From: Planctomycetaceae bacterium
GTDB taxonomy: Bacteria > Planctomycetota > Planctomycetia > Pirellulales > Pirellulaceae
Assembly (NCBI GenBank): GCA_002709045.1
Contig: PAPJ01000008.1
Span: 1 to 64,000 of the forward strand
Direction of reading: 5' to 3'
Length of the DNA stretch: 64,000 nucleotides
The position numbers were made by a program, and so were the translations under genes. The notes beneath the pieces are model-generated. The model made no database searches. It worked only from the letters and a program-made list of their open reading frames with translations, and was not told the DNA's origin. Below, in pieces: positions 1-8,386 of this stretch (the stretch's first letter is position 1; each line of letters starts with the position of its first letter).

Positions 1-526
1 ACTCCTGAGGGGCTGCTCCCGCCGTAGAAAAGATCTGCACCGTAAAATCATCGTCTAGTTCAACGACCGTATCATCGGTGACAAGAATCTGAAATGTAAA
101 CTCCGCAGCATCCCCAACACTGGCATCTATCGTTCGTAGGCCTCTAAATGGAACTAAAGTTGAAGCGCTAAAGTCCGAACCCAGATCAACTTCGAAATCA
201 GAACCAACGGGGGCAGACGCAGCAGTAGAAATTTCTAATTCAACTACAATGTCCACATCAGCGCTAACGCCGTCATCGATTGTGGTTCCGGTAAACTGTA
301 GAATATCCCCTTCTGCAATATTTACCGTATCTCCAGAATTCACAGCCGTAGGCACGCCACCTGACAGGACTTCAAAGTCACTAAAGACAACATTCTGTGC
401 CAAAAGTCGACGATCTTCGAGAGACTCTAAAAAGAGAGATCGTTTAATCGTTTTGACCAATTCTTTACTCGACTGATTAACTGAAGATTTTAATTTTCGA
501 TTTTGCTTTGAGAAAAAGTCAAACAT
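1..526 (-). CDS. LEPR-XLL-type surface protein with Calx-beta-like domain (N-terminal part, runs off left edge)
   Basis: An open frame on the minus strand starts with ATG at 526-524 and reads without a stop for 175 codons to the left edge. Residues 33-43 read LESLEDRRLLA, a match to the LEPR-XLL motif found near the N-terminus of very large planctomycete surface proteins. It follows a Lys/Arg/Ser-rich stretch and precedes an Ala-Gln that could be a processing site. From about residue 45 the sequence is beta-rich and acidic, and it contains a pattern of the type VTDD-VVELDDDFTV, typical of Calx-beta repeats. The product is therefore probably a large secreted or surface-anchored adhesin-like protein; only its first 175 residues are visible. 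The downstream domains and C-terminal sorting signal lie outside the window. The motif and frame are seen directly. The surface role is inferred from the family. Confidence 0.8.
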   Translation of the reverse strand, partial: MFDFFSKQNRKLKSSVNQSSKELVKTIKRSLFLESLEDRRLLAQNVVFSDFEVLSGGVPTAVNSGDTVNIAEGDILQFTGTTIDDGVSADVDIVVELEISTAASAPVGSDFEVDLGSDFSASTLVPFRGLRTIDASVGDAAEFTFQILVTDDTVVELDDDFTVQIFSTAGAAPQE

Positions 527-808
527 TACCTGTGCATCCGTTATTCAAATTACACCCCACTATTGGGGATTTAGGGACAATAGGCTGTCTGTAGTACCTT
601 GTGAAAATAGGGGCTCGCAAGTGTGCAGGACAGGCGAAAATAGATTTTTTGTAGTTAATCGCCGGTATTCTTCATTAGGAAAGACGGGATTCCGGGGACA
701 CTGACGATCAGACAAGGGGGTATCGTCAGAGCGACTATAGATTTACGTTACAGAAAAAGGTAGATTGCATATGCTCTGGCTTCAAACGATCAAAAAAAAG
801 GTTCATCT
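527..808. other. Divergent intergenic region
   Basis: A 282-base gap separates two divergently transcribed genes and should hold both promoters. No gene is visible in it. A short inverted repeat lies at 555-568 (CCCCA, four-base loop, TGGGG) and could be an operator or a leader hairpin of the minus-strand surface-protein gene. I cannot assign -35/-10 boxes with confidence. Confidence 0.4.
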
Positions 809-2131
809 ATGAACACCCAACTCAAACTCGACAGCTCAAGACGGTCTTTTCTAAAAACCAATGCCGGGCTTCTATTAGCTGCCGGTACAGGATTTCATCA
901 GCAAGCGATTGCCCAACAAAGCGGCAAGCCCAAAAGTCCGAATGAAAGGTTACGAGTGGGGTCCATTGGTCTTCGGTATCAAGGAACGGTAATCACGGAG
1001 AAAGCTCAGCAATATGGCGATATCGTAGCCTTCGCTGACGTGGACCGGAACGTACGTGAACAAGCCAGAAGCAGTTTCGGAAGTACACCCAGAATCTATG
1101 AAAACTATCAGGATATGCTCGCACAGGCGAATGTCGATGTGGTTCTGATTGGTGCTCCGGATCACTGGCACGTTAAAATGGCCGCCGACGCCTGCCGCGC
1201 AGGCAAAGACGTATATGTCGAAAAACCACTGTCGCTGACCATCGACGAAGGAAAGTTCCTCCGCAAGGTTGTCGAAGAAACCGGACAAGTTCTGCAGGTA
1301 GGTTCCTGGCAACGCAGCGACTCACGTTTCCGCCAGGCAATCGAGCTGATTCGAGCCGGTCGCTTGGGAACGCTTACCACTGTCGACGTTGTGCTGGGAA
1401 AAAACTTTCAGGGAGGACCTTTCGAACAATATAAAGTTCCTAAAACCTTCAACTGGGATCTATGGCAGGGACAAACTCCTGACACCGCATACATTCCGGA
1501 AAGGGCGCATTACTACTTCCGCTGGTGGTATGAATACTCCGGCGGACAAATGACCGACTGGGGAGCTCATCACCTGGATATCGCTCAGTGGGGAATCAAT
1601 TCTAACCCTGTCGAGATTACCGGCACCGCCAAATACCCTGACGTCGAATCCAACTCCTACAATGTCGCCATTGACTGGAACTGCAGCTATAAATACGCCA
1701 ACGGTGTCACTATGAACGTGAAGGATCATGGACGTAACGGCATCATGTTTACCGGTACTGACGGGCGGATCTTCGTCAATCGCGGTACGATCAGTGGCAC
1801 TCCGGTCGAAAGCCTGAACTCGAATCCACTACCAAGAACGGACTGGAATGAATACGACTTCGACAATCTTGACCGGCCTCTGCGAGCCGGCAAGTTGGAT
1901 GCCATCATCAATCATATGGGTAATTTCTTTGATTGCATTCAGGCCAGAAAGCGACCAATCTCGGATATCGAAAGCCAGCATCGCAGTGTGACGACTTGTC
2001 ATCTCGGCAATATCGCCCAAAGACTGGGACGACCGATAAAGTGGGACCCGGAAAATGAATCATTCGCAGATGATAGCGAAGCAACTGCTTTGATGAGCCG
2101 TGAACAGCGTAAGGGGTTCGAAGTCGTCTAA
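809..2131 (+). CDS. Gfo/Idh/MocA family oxidoreductase, Tat-exported
   Basis: A 440-residue NAD(P)-dependent oxidoreductase-like protein. Residues 11-16 read RRSFLK, followed by a hydrophobic Ala/Leu/Gly segment and a possible cleavage site after AIA near residue 35. This is a twin-arginine signal, so the folded enzyme is probably exported with its cofactor. A Rossmann segment starts near residue 48, although its glycine motif is loose (GSIGLRYQG). The family EKP motif, whose Lys is catalytic in many members, is at 138-140. The C-terminal half has the usual alpha/beta dimerisation domain. Members oxidise or reduce sugars and related polyols. The exact substrate cannot be read from the sequence. 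An AAAGG ribosome-binding site precedes the ATG. The gene stands alone on the plus strand and faces the next gene tail to tail. Confidence 0.88.
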   Translation: MNTQLKLDSSRRSFLKTNAGLLLAAGTGFHQQAIAQQSGKPKSPNERLRVGSIGLRYQGTVITEKAQQYGDIVAFADVDRNVREQARSSFGSTPRIYENYQDMLAQANVDVVLIGAPDHWHVKMAADACRAGKDVYVEKPLSLTIDEGKFLRKVVEETGQVLQVGSWQRSDSRFRQAIELIRAGRLGTLTTVDVVLGKNFQGGPFEQYKVPKTFNWDLWQGQTPDTAYIPERAHYYFRWWYEYSGGQMTDWGAHHLDIAQWGINSNPVEITGTAKYPDVESNSYNVAIDWNCSYKYANGVTMNVKDHGRNGIMFTGTDGRIFVNRGTISGTPVESLNSNPLPRTDWNEYDFDNLDRPLRAGKLDAIINHMGNFFDCIQARKRPISDIESQHRSVTTCHLGNIAQRLGRPIKWDPENESFADDSEATALMSREQRKGFEVV

Positions 2132-2148
2132 TAATAACCGTCCCACAG

Positions 2149-4086
2149 TCACTTTGAACTCAGCCGTTTTATCGTTGGCATATCAAAGTGCTGCATCAAA
2201 CCAAAGCAGTACGCTTCCGGAAATGCTGCATAGCTCGCAGCAGGGGAAATTAACTCATTGAACGATTTCAATTCACCTTCAGTGACAAGCTCTCCATAGT
2301 CATGCTGCCCGGACAGTACGACGGCACAACGGGCAGCAAGACTCATCCGCGGCCCGATCGCCACAATTCCAACTTTGCCTAAACTCAATACTCGACGCAA
2401 CATCTCAACCGCAGCATTAATCTGAGCAGCCTGCAAACCCAAGGTTCGCTCACCGACACTATGTATAAACAAATTCGTTTGATACAAGACTGTCGAGGGC
2501 TTGTTAAGACCAACCAACAAAGGATCAATGGCAATCACCCGACATCCCTGCTGAATCAGTTCACGAATTTTTTTTGTTTGCTGAACAACACCACTGTCAG
2601 CCAGCAAAACGACCGTTTTAACGGAAGCCTGATTACTACCTTCTATAATAGAAACGTTCATCGACAATTCATCACCAATATTAACTTTCAAATAACGAAC
2701 GACCAGTCCTCCCACTCCACGAGGTCCCGTGAAACGTTCTGCATATGCTGACCATTCCGGATAGTTCAACGTCTTGTGCAGTTGTTCGAGAAGCTGAGAG
2801 TGGGTTCGCCTGGTCGCTGCAGGTAAGTCACGAGCAAACCCCGCGGCTAACGTATCAAAATCCTCATTATTTTCAGGCAGCGGAATCTGTAATTGTTCAG
2901 CGGTCAAAATCTCCTGCAGATCCACATCCTCTTCGATTTTACGTTCACCAAACGGGTGCAAATGACGAGCGAGAAAATGATACAACTGCAGTCTGTTATC
3001 AGCACCATAATTATGATCACCTGGATCCTGATTCTCATAATAAGCAAGATGCTGCTTAACTCCTGCTTGTTCATAAAAGGGGACTGTCGGATCATAAGTA
3101 TTCCCTTTGACTGTGCTGGCCACAAAGCAACAGTTATCCTTCGCGTTATAGATCATCAGCATGGGCCGCGGCACCATGAGCGCATTCAGATGAGTGTAAT
3201 CAGCATAAACAGCAAGATCTGTTGGGACCTGTTCCAGGTCACCAATACTTCCCGGATGATCTAATCGCTGTGACAGAGCACTATGACCGGCAACCGGCAC
3301 ACAAAGCTTCACACGAGTATCAAGTGAGCTCAGCATAATGGTTTGCCAACCGCCACCAGACAATCCTGTCACCGCTATCGAGTTCCGGTCAACATGATCG
3401 TGTTGTTCCAGCACATCGATTCCACACTGCATAGCCCGGTAAAAAATGGCCAGCCCGGAAATACCTAAAGCATCGAGTTTAGCGAGATGATTATGCTGAT
3501 AACCATCCGTTCTCAGCTGCCCCATTCCTAACCACTCAAGATTCATTGCAATCATTCCGGACTTGGCCTGCTGAATACAACGATACTGCTTGTCTTGATA
3601 GGCCTTACCTTCGGGAGCATGACCATTGACATTTAAAACCGCCGGAACGCGTTTTCCATCCAGTTCGTCCGGCAGGTATATTACCGCGGGGATCCACATC
3701 CCTGGCAGAGCTTCAATCAGCATCCGTTCCATCGAATAGCCATGAGTGGTTTCGAGTGTATTAAACTTCCGCACATTGACTCGCATCTTCCGCCAACTTT
3801 GCGGAGTTCCCTTAAACACAACTTCCTCAAGGACTTGTCTTCGAATCTGCTTAGCTTCTTTCGTCCAAGCTTCTGAATTACCAGGCAACTCCAACTTTTT
3901 AATTCGTTTTCGAACAAACTCTTTGAATTGGGCATCTACCTGATCAATCGGCATCAGGGGCTCAGCCAACGCCTGTTTCAATTCGTCAGCCTGTCCCTGA
4001 CATGCCGAATTCATCAGCAAGGCCGTGATCAAAACTAGGGGACGCCATAGTTTACCTGTCATACAGGCGTATTTACTAATTATCAT
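2149..4086 (-). CDS. Exported alpha/beta hydrolase (acetyl xylan esterase / prolyl oligopeptidase-like)
   Basis: A 645-residue secreted hydrolase. The first 34 residues form a signal peptide ending near QGQA. The ATG at 4086 has GGTGA at a good distance, so I prefer it over an internal ATG at 4062. The hydrolase fold includes the nucleophile motif GLSGGG with Ser near residue 243, a likely acid in the YNAKDN segment, and a His in DPGDHNYG. This pattern resembles the large planctomycete acetyl xylan esterase/peptidase S9-like proteins. A second alpha/beta-rich part follows from about residue 400 and could be a degenerate second hydrolase domain. It is 21 bases downstream of the M81 peptidase gene and is likely cotranscribed with it. 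The substrate (ester or peptide) is uncertain. Confidence 0.75.
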   Translation of the reverse strand: MIISKYACMTGKLWRPLVLITALLMNSACQGQADELKQALAEPLMPIDQVDAQFKEFVRKRIKKLELPGNSEAWTKEAKQIRRQVLEEVVFKGTPQSWRKMRVNVRKFNTLETTHGYSMERMLIEALPGMWIPAVIYLPDELDGKRVPAVLNVNGHAPEGKAYQDKQYRCIQQAKSGMIAMNLEWLGMGQLRTDGYQHNHLAKLDALGISGLAIFYRAMQCGIDVLEQHDHVDRNSIAVTGLSGGGWQTIMLSSLDTRVKLCVPVAGHSALSQRLDHPGSIGDLEQVPTDLAVYADYTHLNALMVPRPMLMIYNAKDNCCFVASTVKGNTYDPTVPFYEQAGVKQHLAYYENQDPGDHNYGADNRLQLYHFLARHLHPFGERKIEEDVDLQEILTAEQLQIPLPENNEDFDTLAAGFARDLPAATRRTHSQLLEQLHKTLNYPEWSAYAERFTGPRGVGGLVVRYLKVNIGDELSMNVSIIEGSNQASVKTVVLLADSGVVQQTKKIRELIQQGCRVIAIDPLLVGLNKPSTVLYQTNLFIHSVGERTLGLQAAQINAAVEMLRRVLSLGKVGIVAIGPRMSLAARCAVVLSGQHDYGELVTEGELKSFNELISPAASYAAFPEAYCFGLMQHFDMPTIKRLSSK

Positions 4087-4107
4087 TTACTTCACCAACA
4101 ACAAGCA

Positions 4108-5601
4108 TTACGAAAGCTCTGCAAACAGATTAAGAGGATAACATTTTTGGGAACGATTGTTTTGGTAATCAAAACCATTAAAGTCCGGGCGATGTACACC
4201 CGGTGTGTCTGCATCCAGTATCAAGGAAGCATAGGGCCCATAATCAGCCCGGAAATGAACTGCGCTTTTCAAAACCAAAAGGCTCACAGTATCCAGTTCA
4301 ACTCCGGCAACCCTAATCATATTGCGGTCAATACACTGTTTCCTAACAGAAGTAACGACCACTCGTACGCCATTTATTTCCAACAAAGCGGTGTCGCCCA
4401 TCGTGTCTTCAAGCCCGCAGGCCATTGCCCCCCCAAAGACAAAATTACCGTCACTTAATTTCAAAACACGAGCTTCTACATGCAACGTATCCCCGTGCAG
4501 ATCATCCACTTTAGCTCCCAGTGACAACCGCACTTCTGCTCCTTCACCCGCCCGAACGGCAAGCTTAACAGCTTCGGGGTCACACAACGTTGCCACCACC
4601 GCACCGGCAAATCCTGCTTCAACCAAAGCACTCAAAGCAACCGTTCCATCGCAGGGGGCACCACCACCCGGGTTATCTGAACCATCGGCAAAAATCACAA
4701 GTCCATCAGTCTGACGACTTTCTTGCATTGCTTCCTCAATAGTGACCAGTTGCGGTTGCAACTGTTGTTTTAGCGCCCATAGCTGCTCTGCTAATTCATC
4801 AACCGCCGTTTCAGCCAGTTCCTGATCTCCGTCTGAAACGGCAAGTACTGTCACGCCCATACAATCTATATCTGCAAACGGAAAACCCATAGCCACCGAG
4901 GCTGTCACTATTCCGGGTCGAGCTTCCAATGCATGCAGTGTCTGAAGAAAAACCGACATCGGTTCCCGTAACGTACATTGCATCGGCGGCAATGTCAGCA
5001 GTGGTAACTGCCGATAGGCCATACACGGCTTCAACGTAGTTGCAACGACTTGAGCCAGTAATGCCACCGCCTCATAACCCCGATCTCCCATATCAACATG
5101 CGGATACGTATCAAATCCGATAATGATATCAGCTAATTCTGGCAGCAAGGGCGAAATATTAGCGTGCAAATCAAGTGTCACCACAACCGGAACTGCATCA
5201 CCGACGACCTCGCGAACTCTGCGTACTATCTCAGCTTCAGCGTCCTCATAGTCTTCGGTCACCATTGCTCCATGCAGATCTAGTAAAATCCCATCAGCGG
5301 GTAATGCCGATCGAATCCGGTGCAACAACTCAGAAACAAGAGACTCAAAGGCTTCCCGCGTCACTATCCCGGAAGGATAGGCTCGTAGGTTGAGCACAGG
5401 AACCAAATCAAATCCTAACTCACCGGCGGCTTTCAAATATCCTCCATGAATCGTGTTGGTCCCCCGAAACCGTTCTCGAATCCGCTCGGGATCCCCAAGG
5501 CCGGGGCCGAAATGACTGTCACGTTCAAAGTCTGCCAGCGTTGTTGGAGTGACTGCAAAAGTATTCGTTTCATGCTGCAGTCCACCGCTAAGAATACGCA
5601 T
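4108..5601 (-). CDS. M81 family metallopeptidase (MlrC/microcystinase C-like)
   Basis: A 497-residue protein whose N-terminus, beginning MRILSGGLQHETNTF, is characteristic of the MlrC family (DUF1485 plus the MlrC C-terminal domain). MlrC itself is a zinc peptidase that cleaves linearised microcystin. Most homologues act on unknown small peptides or amides. The motif DLHGAM near residue 108 and DLHAN near residue 145 supply the Asp and His residues expected as metal ligands. There is no signal peptide, so it is probably cytoplasmic. Its start codon lies two bases after the stop of the EEP gene and its stop is 21 bases before the esterase-like gene, so the set looks like one operon. Length is normal for the family. 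Confidence 0.85.
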   Translation of the reverse strand: MRILSGGLQHETNTFAVTPTTLADFERDSHFGPGLGDPERIRERFRGTNTIHGGYLKAAGELGFDLVPVLNLRAYPSGIVTREAFESLVSELLHRIRSALPADGILLDLHGAMVTEDYEDAEAEIVRRVREVVGDAVPVVVTLDLHANISPLLPELADIIIGFDTYPHVDMGDRGYEAVALLAQVVATTLKPCMAYRQLPLLTLPPMQCTLREPMSVFLQTLHALEARPGIVTASVAMGFPFADIDCMGVTVLAVSDGDQELAETAVDELAEQLWALKQQLQPQLVTIEEAMQESRQTDGLVIFADGSDNPGGGAPCDGTVALSALVEAGFAGAVVATLCDPEAVKLAVRAGEGAEVRLSLGAKVDDLHGDTLHVEARVLKLSDGNFVFGGAMACGLEDTMGDTALLEINGVRVVVTSVRKQCIDRNMIRVAGVELDTVSLLVLKSAVHFRADYGPYASLILDADTPGVHRPDFNGFDYQNNRSQKCYPLNLFAELS

Positions 5602-5603
5602 AA

Positions 5604-6470
5604 TTAACGATCCTTCAGTTTCAACTTCACAACCACGGGCAGGTGATCCGAAGGAAAACGGCCCTGCACCTGCTGATCATCAATCAGGTGACCAAGAACG
5701 GTTACTCCCTTATTAACAAAGACATAGTCAATACGCCTTCCCGGCTGAACAGCCCGAAAACCATTCCACGTTGATTGCGGACCAACTCGCCTATCAGTTA
5801 GGCGAAACGAATCCACCATAACTCCTGCTGCTTCAACCGCCTTAAAGGGTTCTGAATCCGGAAGACAATTAAAATCACCGGCAACAATTACAGCCGACAA
5901 TGTCATATCACTGAGTCTGTTTGAAATATATTTAGCGAGTACAGCGCCGCTATTCTTCCGCGCTTTTACGCCCACATGGTCATAATGGACACTGCCAGCC
6001 AGCAGCTTAGCACCGCTCTCGCTATGGCGCAGGACTGCAAACGTTGCAATTCGGGGAAGTGCAGCATCCCACCCTTTACTACCCACCTCTGCAGGCGTCT
6101 CACTAAGCCAGATCGTTTCACTTTCCTGCAATTCAAAATCGGATTTCCGATAAGCCAAAGGCGCATATTCGCCCTTCTTTTTTCCATCATCCCGACCGAC
6201 ACCAACAAAACCATAATCGGGCAGAGCCTGTTTGAGCCATGTCAACTGGTGGTGTTTTACCTCCTGCAATCCGGCAATTCCAATATCATGTTTAGCGAAC
6301 ATCGCTGAAACTTTGGTTGCGCGAAACTTCCAGTTGTCCAATCCATCACGCGGATTGTCAAATCGAATATTAAATGACATTACCTGCAATGGCTCACTAC
6401 CATTAACATTCAGGTTCGATAGTAAACAAAGAAATGCAAAAATCGTATTAAAGCGCCGAATACTAGTCAT
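5604..6470 (-). CDS. Endonuclease/exonuclease/phosphatase (EEP) family protein, exported
   Basis: A 288-residue protein starting at the ATG at 6470. This start gives a signal peptide (MTSIRRF then a hydrophobic run to NVNGSEP) and overlaps the end of the upstream fusion gene by 8 bases, suggesting translational coupling. A longer reading from 6575 would run far into that gene and is rejected. EEP motifs are all visible: MSFNIRFDN at the start of the fold, LQEVKHH with the catalytic Glu, GDFN with Asp/Asn, and SDHLPV with the terminal Asp-His pair. The fold covers nucleases, phosphodiesterases and sphingomyelinases. Secretion makes a scavenging phosphodiesterase or DNase most likely. A second EEP protein is encoded at 20440-21354. 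Confidence 0.85.
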   Translation of the reverse strand: MTSIRRFNTIFAFLCLLSNLNVNGSEPLQVMSFNIRFDNPRDGLDNWKFRATKVSAMFAKHDIGIAGLQEVKHHQLTWLKQALPDYGFVGVGRDDGKKKGEYAPLAYRKSDFELQESETIWLSETPAEVGSKGWDAALPRIATFAVLRHSESGAKLLAGSVHYDHVGVKARKNSGAVLAKYISNRLSDMTLSAVIVAGDFNCLPDSEPFKAVEAAGVMVDSFRLTDRRVGPQSTWNGFRAVQPGRRIDYVFVNKGVTVLGHLIDDQQVQGRFPSDHLPVVVKLKLKDR

Positions 6471-8235
6471 CCTGAACTGCCTTTCTGAACTTTTCAAATA
6501 TTTCAGATTCTGCCCAGGTTTCCGATTTATTAGCTTCGGCAATTGAATCCAAAGCATCAATAAAACCTGGAACAATGGACGACTTTTTCAATACTGGAAG
6601 TTTCTCCACACACTCGTTAACTATTGTTTCAAGAGTCTCTTGCTTAACACGGTCGAGGGCCACCTGAGCTTTCTCGCGAGCGATGCTAATATCATCATTT
6701 CCGGTGGCCTCAGCTACATACTTTTCAAAGGCTGCATACTCTGATGCATCAATACTACCGTCAACCGACATCATGCAGACTAATGCCAAAATAATCAATT
6801 CTTCCGACTCACCCATCAATGCCGGTGGCGTTATCTGCTTTGACTGTTTTCCACTTGCCAAAAGTGCATCAACATCCGGCAACTTAGTATGTTCCGCGGC
6901 CACTTCATAGTAAGACGCTATTTCATACCCCATCATTCTGGCGAACAGGACTTCCGGAACACGACGAATACGTTCGTTATAATTACCTGCCCCTTCGTTA
7001 TAAAAAGTACGGGCAATTGAGAGCCGCTCTTCGCACTCAACAATATGACCATGCAACTGCATCAACTGCCCATCCGCTTTTAGTTCGGGGTAAGATTCAC
7101 GCAAAGCAAACAACTGATTAATAACTTTGTTTTGAGTGGCGGTAACATTCCCGGTGGATGTTACCTGCTGATCGTTTGGAGCCTCGCCCTGTTTAATTTT
7201 ACCACTACGGGCGTTAGCTACGAGTTGCTGTGTTTCCTTTTCATGTTTCAAAAAAGATTTACAGATCTCAACCAGGTTTCCTATCAGGTCATAACGTCGT
7301 TTGAGTTGAATATCGATTAAACTCCAGGCTCGCGCCAGTCTAACCTTGGTGGAAACCAACCCATTAAACACGTAGACAAAATACATTAGGAATGTAATAA
7401 GAACTCCGAACAGCCCCGACGGGATCATCCAGAACCAAATATGATCATAATGTTTCTCCATTAAGAGACAGCCAATCGAAACCGGACTGACTGCAAAACC
7501 GAATACAATACCGAACCAGCCTCCCAGCACCATCCAGCCGTAACGACTAACTAGCTGCTCTTCAGATTTTACGCTGATCAAGTAGATTTCGTCTTCTTTA
7601 GCGATTTCAACACGAGCTGTTTCATCAGCCAGTCGTGCCGACCCCAACATGTATAAGGCATCCCCCTGTACAATCGCTGATTCTTTGAATCGTCGTCGAT
7701 AGTTTGAACCACTGACAGAATAGGCGGGGCCTTTGCCGTAATAAATCGGATTACTTGTCCCGCAGGTTGCTTCAAAGACAACGTTTCCTTCCATTTCCGC
7801 ATCTTGGGGAATGACACGTACCCTGCCCGTCTCATCAACTAAATCAAATTCTATTCGGTTGCTACCCGAAGCAACTGTTTCCCAACCGGAATAGGTCTCA
7901 GTTCGCGTATTTCCATCTTTGTCTGTTACTGTCCTCGTACGTGTATAATGTTCCTCGATGGAGTACGAATAATAACAGCACGATTTCTCGCTAAGATAGG
8001 CTCTCATATCAGCAACAAGATCAGCCGTGCCCTTCAATTCATTCAGACCAACAAATATACCTTTGACCTTGGAAGTAGGAGTATCTTCAATAAGTCGTTT
8101 TCTCTTAGTCCCTCGCGCATAGAAAAAAATACAGACCAAAGCCAAGATCGGCGGCGCAATTCCTGCCAGTACACGCATCGCCTCTTCAGATTCTTCATCA
8201 GCAATAAAGTATAATAATTCAAGAATTTCGAACAT
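6463..8235 (-). CDS. Membrane protein fusing GIDE (E3 ligase-like), LemA and TerB-like domains
   Basis: A 590-residue protein with three recognisable parts. After a membrane segment at about 20-40, residues 55-235 match the GIDE domain (Pfam E3 ubiquitin ligase family), including the long insert with repeated Thr/Arg and the KESAIVQGDALYMLG type stretch. Two membrane segments follow near 235-255 and 265-290. Residues about 290-450 match LemA: a four-helix bundle with RARAWSLIDIQLKRRYDLI-like and RTFYNEGAGNYNERI-like patterns. Residues about 460-590 are a helical, acidic tail resembling TerB, the tellurite-resistance domain, with the VCMMSVDGSIDASEY segment. AAGGAAA precedes the ATG. The function is unknown; LemA proteins are envelope-associated. 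It sits at the head of a four-gene minus-strand run. Confidence 0.75.
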   Translation of the reverse strand: MFEILELLYFIADEESEEAMRVLAGIAPPILALVCIFFYARGTKRKRLIEDTPTSKVKGIFVGLNELKGTADLVADMRAYLSEKSCCYYSYSIEEHYTRTRTVTDKDGNTRTETYSGWETVASGSNRIEFDLVDETGRVRVIPQDAEMEGNVVFEATCGTSNPIYYGKGPAYSVSGSNYRRRFKESAIVQGDALYMLGSARLADETARVEIAKEDEIYLISVKSEEQLVSRYGWMVLGGWFGIVFGFAVSPVSIGCLLMEKHYDHIWFWMIPSGLFGVLITFLMYFVYVFNGLVSTKVRLARAWSLIDIQLKRRYDLIGNLVEICKSFLKHEKETQQLVANARSGKIKQGEAPNDQQVTSTGNVTATQNKVINQLFALRESYPELKADGQLMQLHGHIVECEERLSIARTFYNEGAGNYNERIRRVPEVLFARMMGYEIASYYEVAAEHTKLPDVDALLASGKQSKQITPPALMGESEELIILALVCMMSVDGSIDASEYAAFEKYVAEATGNDDISIAREKAQVALDRVKQETLETIVNECVEKLPVLKKSSIVPGFIDALDSIAEANKSETWAESEIFEKFRKAVQDD

Positions 8236-8386
8236 GAGTTTCCTTCAATCGAAAGACACAAAGCTAGTCATATTAAGTGTACAAAACCAGCCAACATAAC
8301 ACATCTATATGAAACGACTTGTCATATCTCCTTGAATACCCGTAAAATTCCAACTAACCTCACTACGCTGCAAGAGAGTCCAAAGC

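Noticed and set aside
5604..6575. Longer start for the EEP gene at 6575
   Set aside because: It would overlap the LemA-fusion gene by over 100 bases and lacks a signal peptide at its start; the ATG at 6470 explains both.
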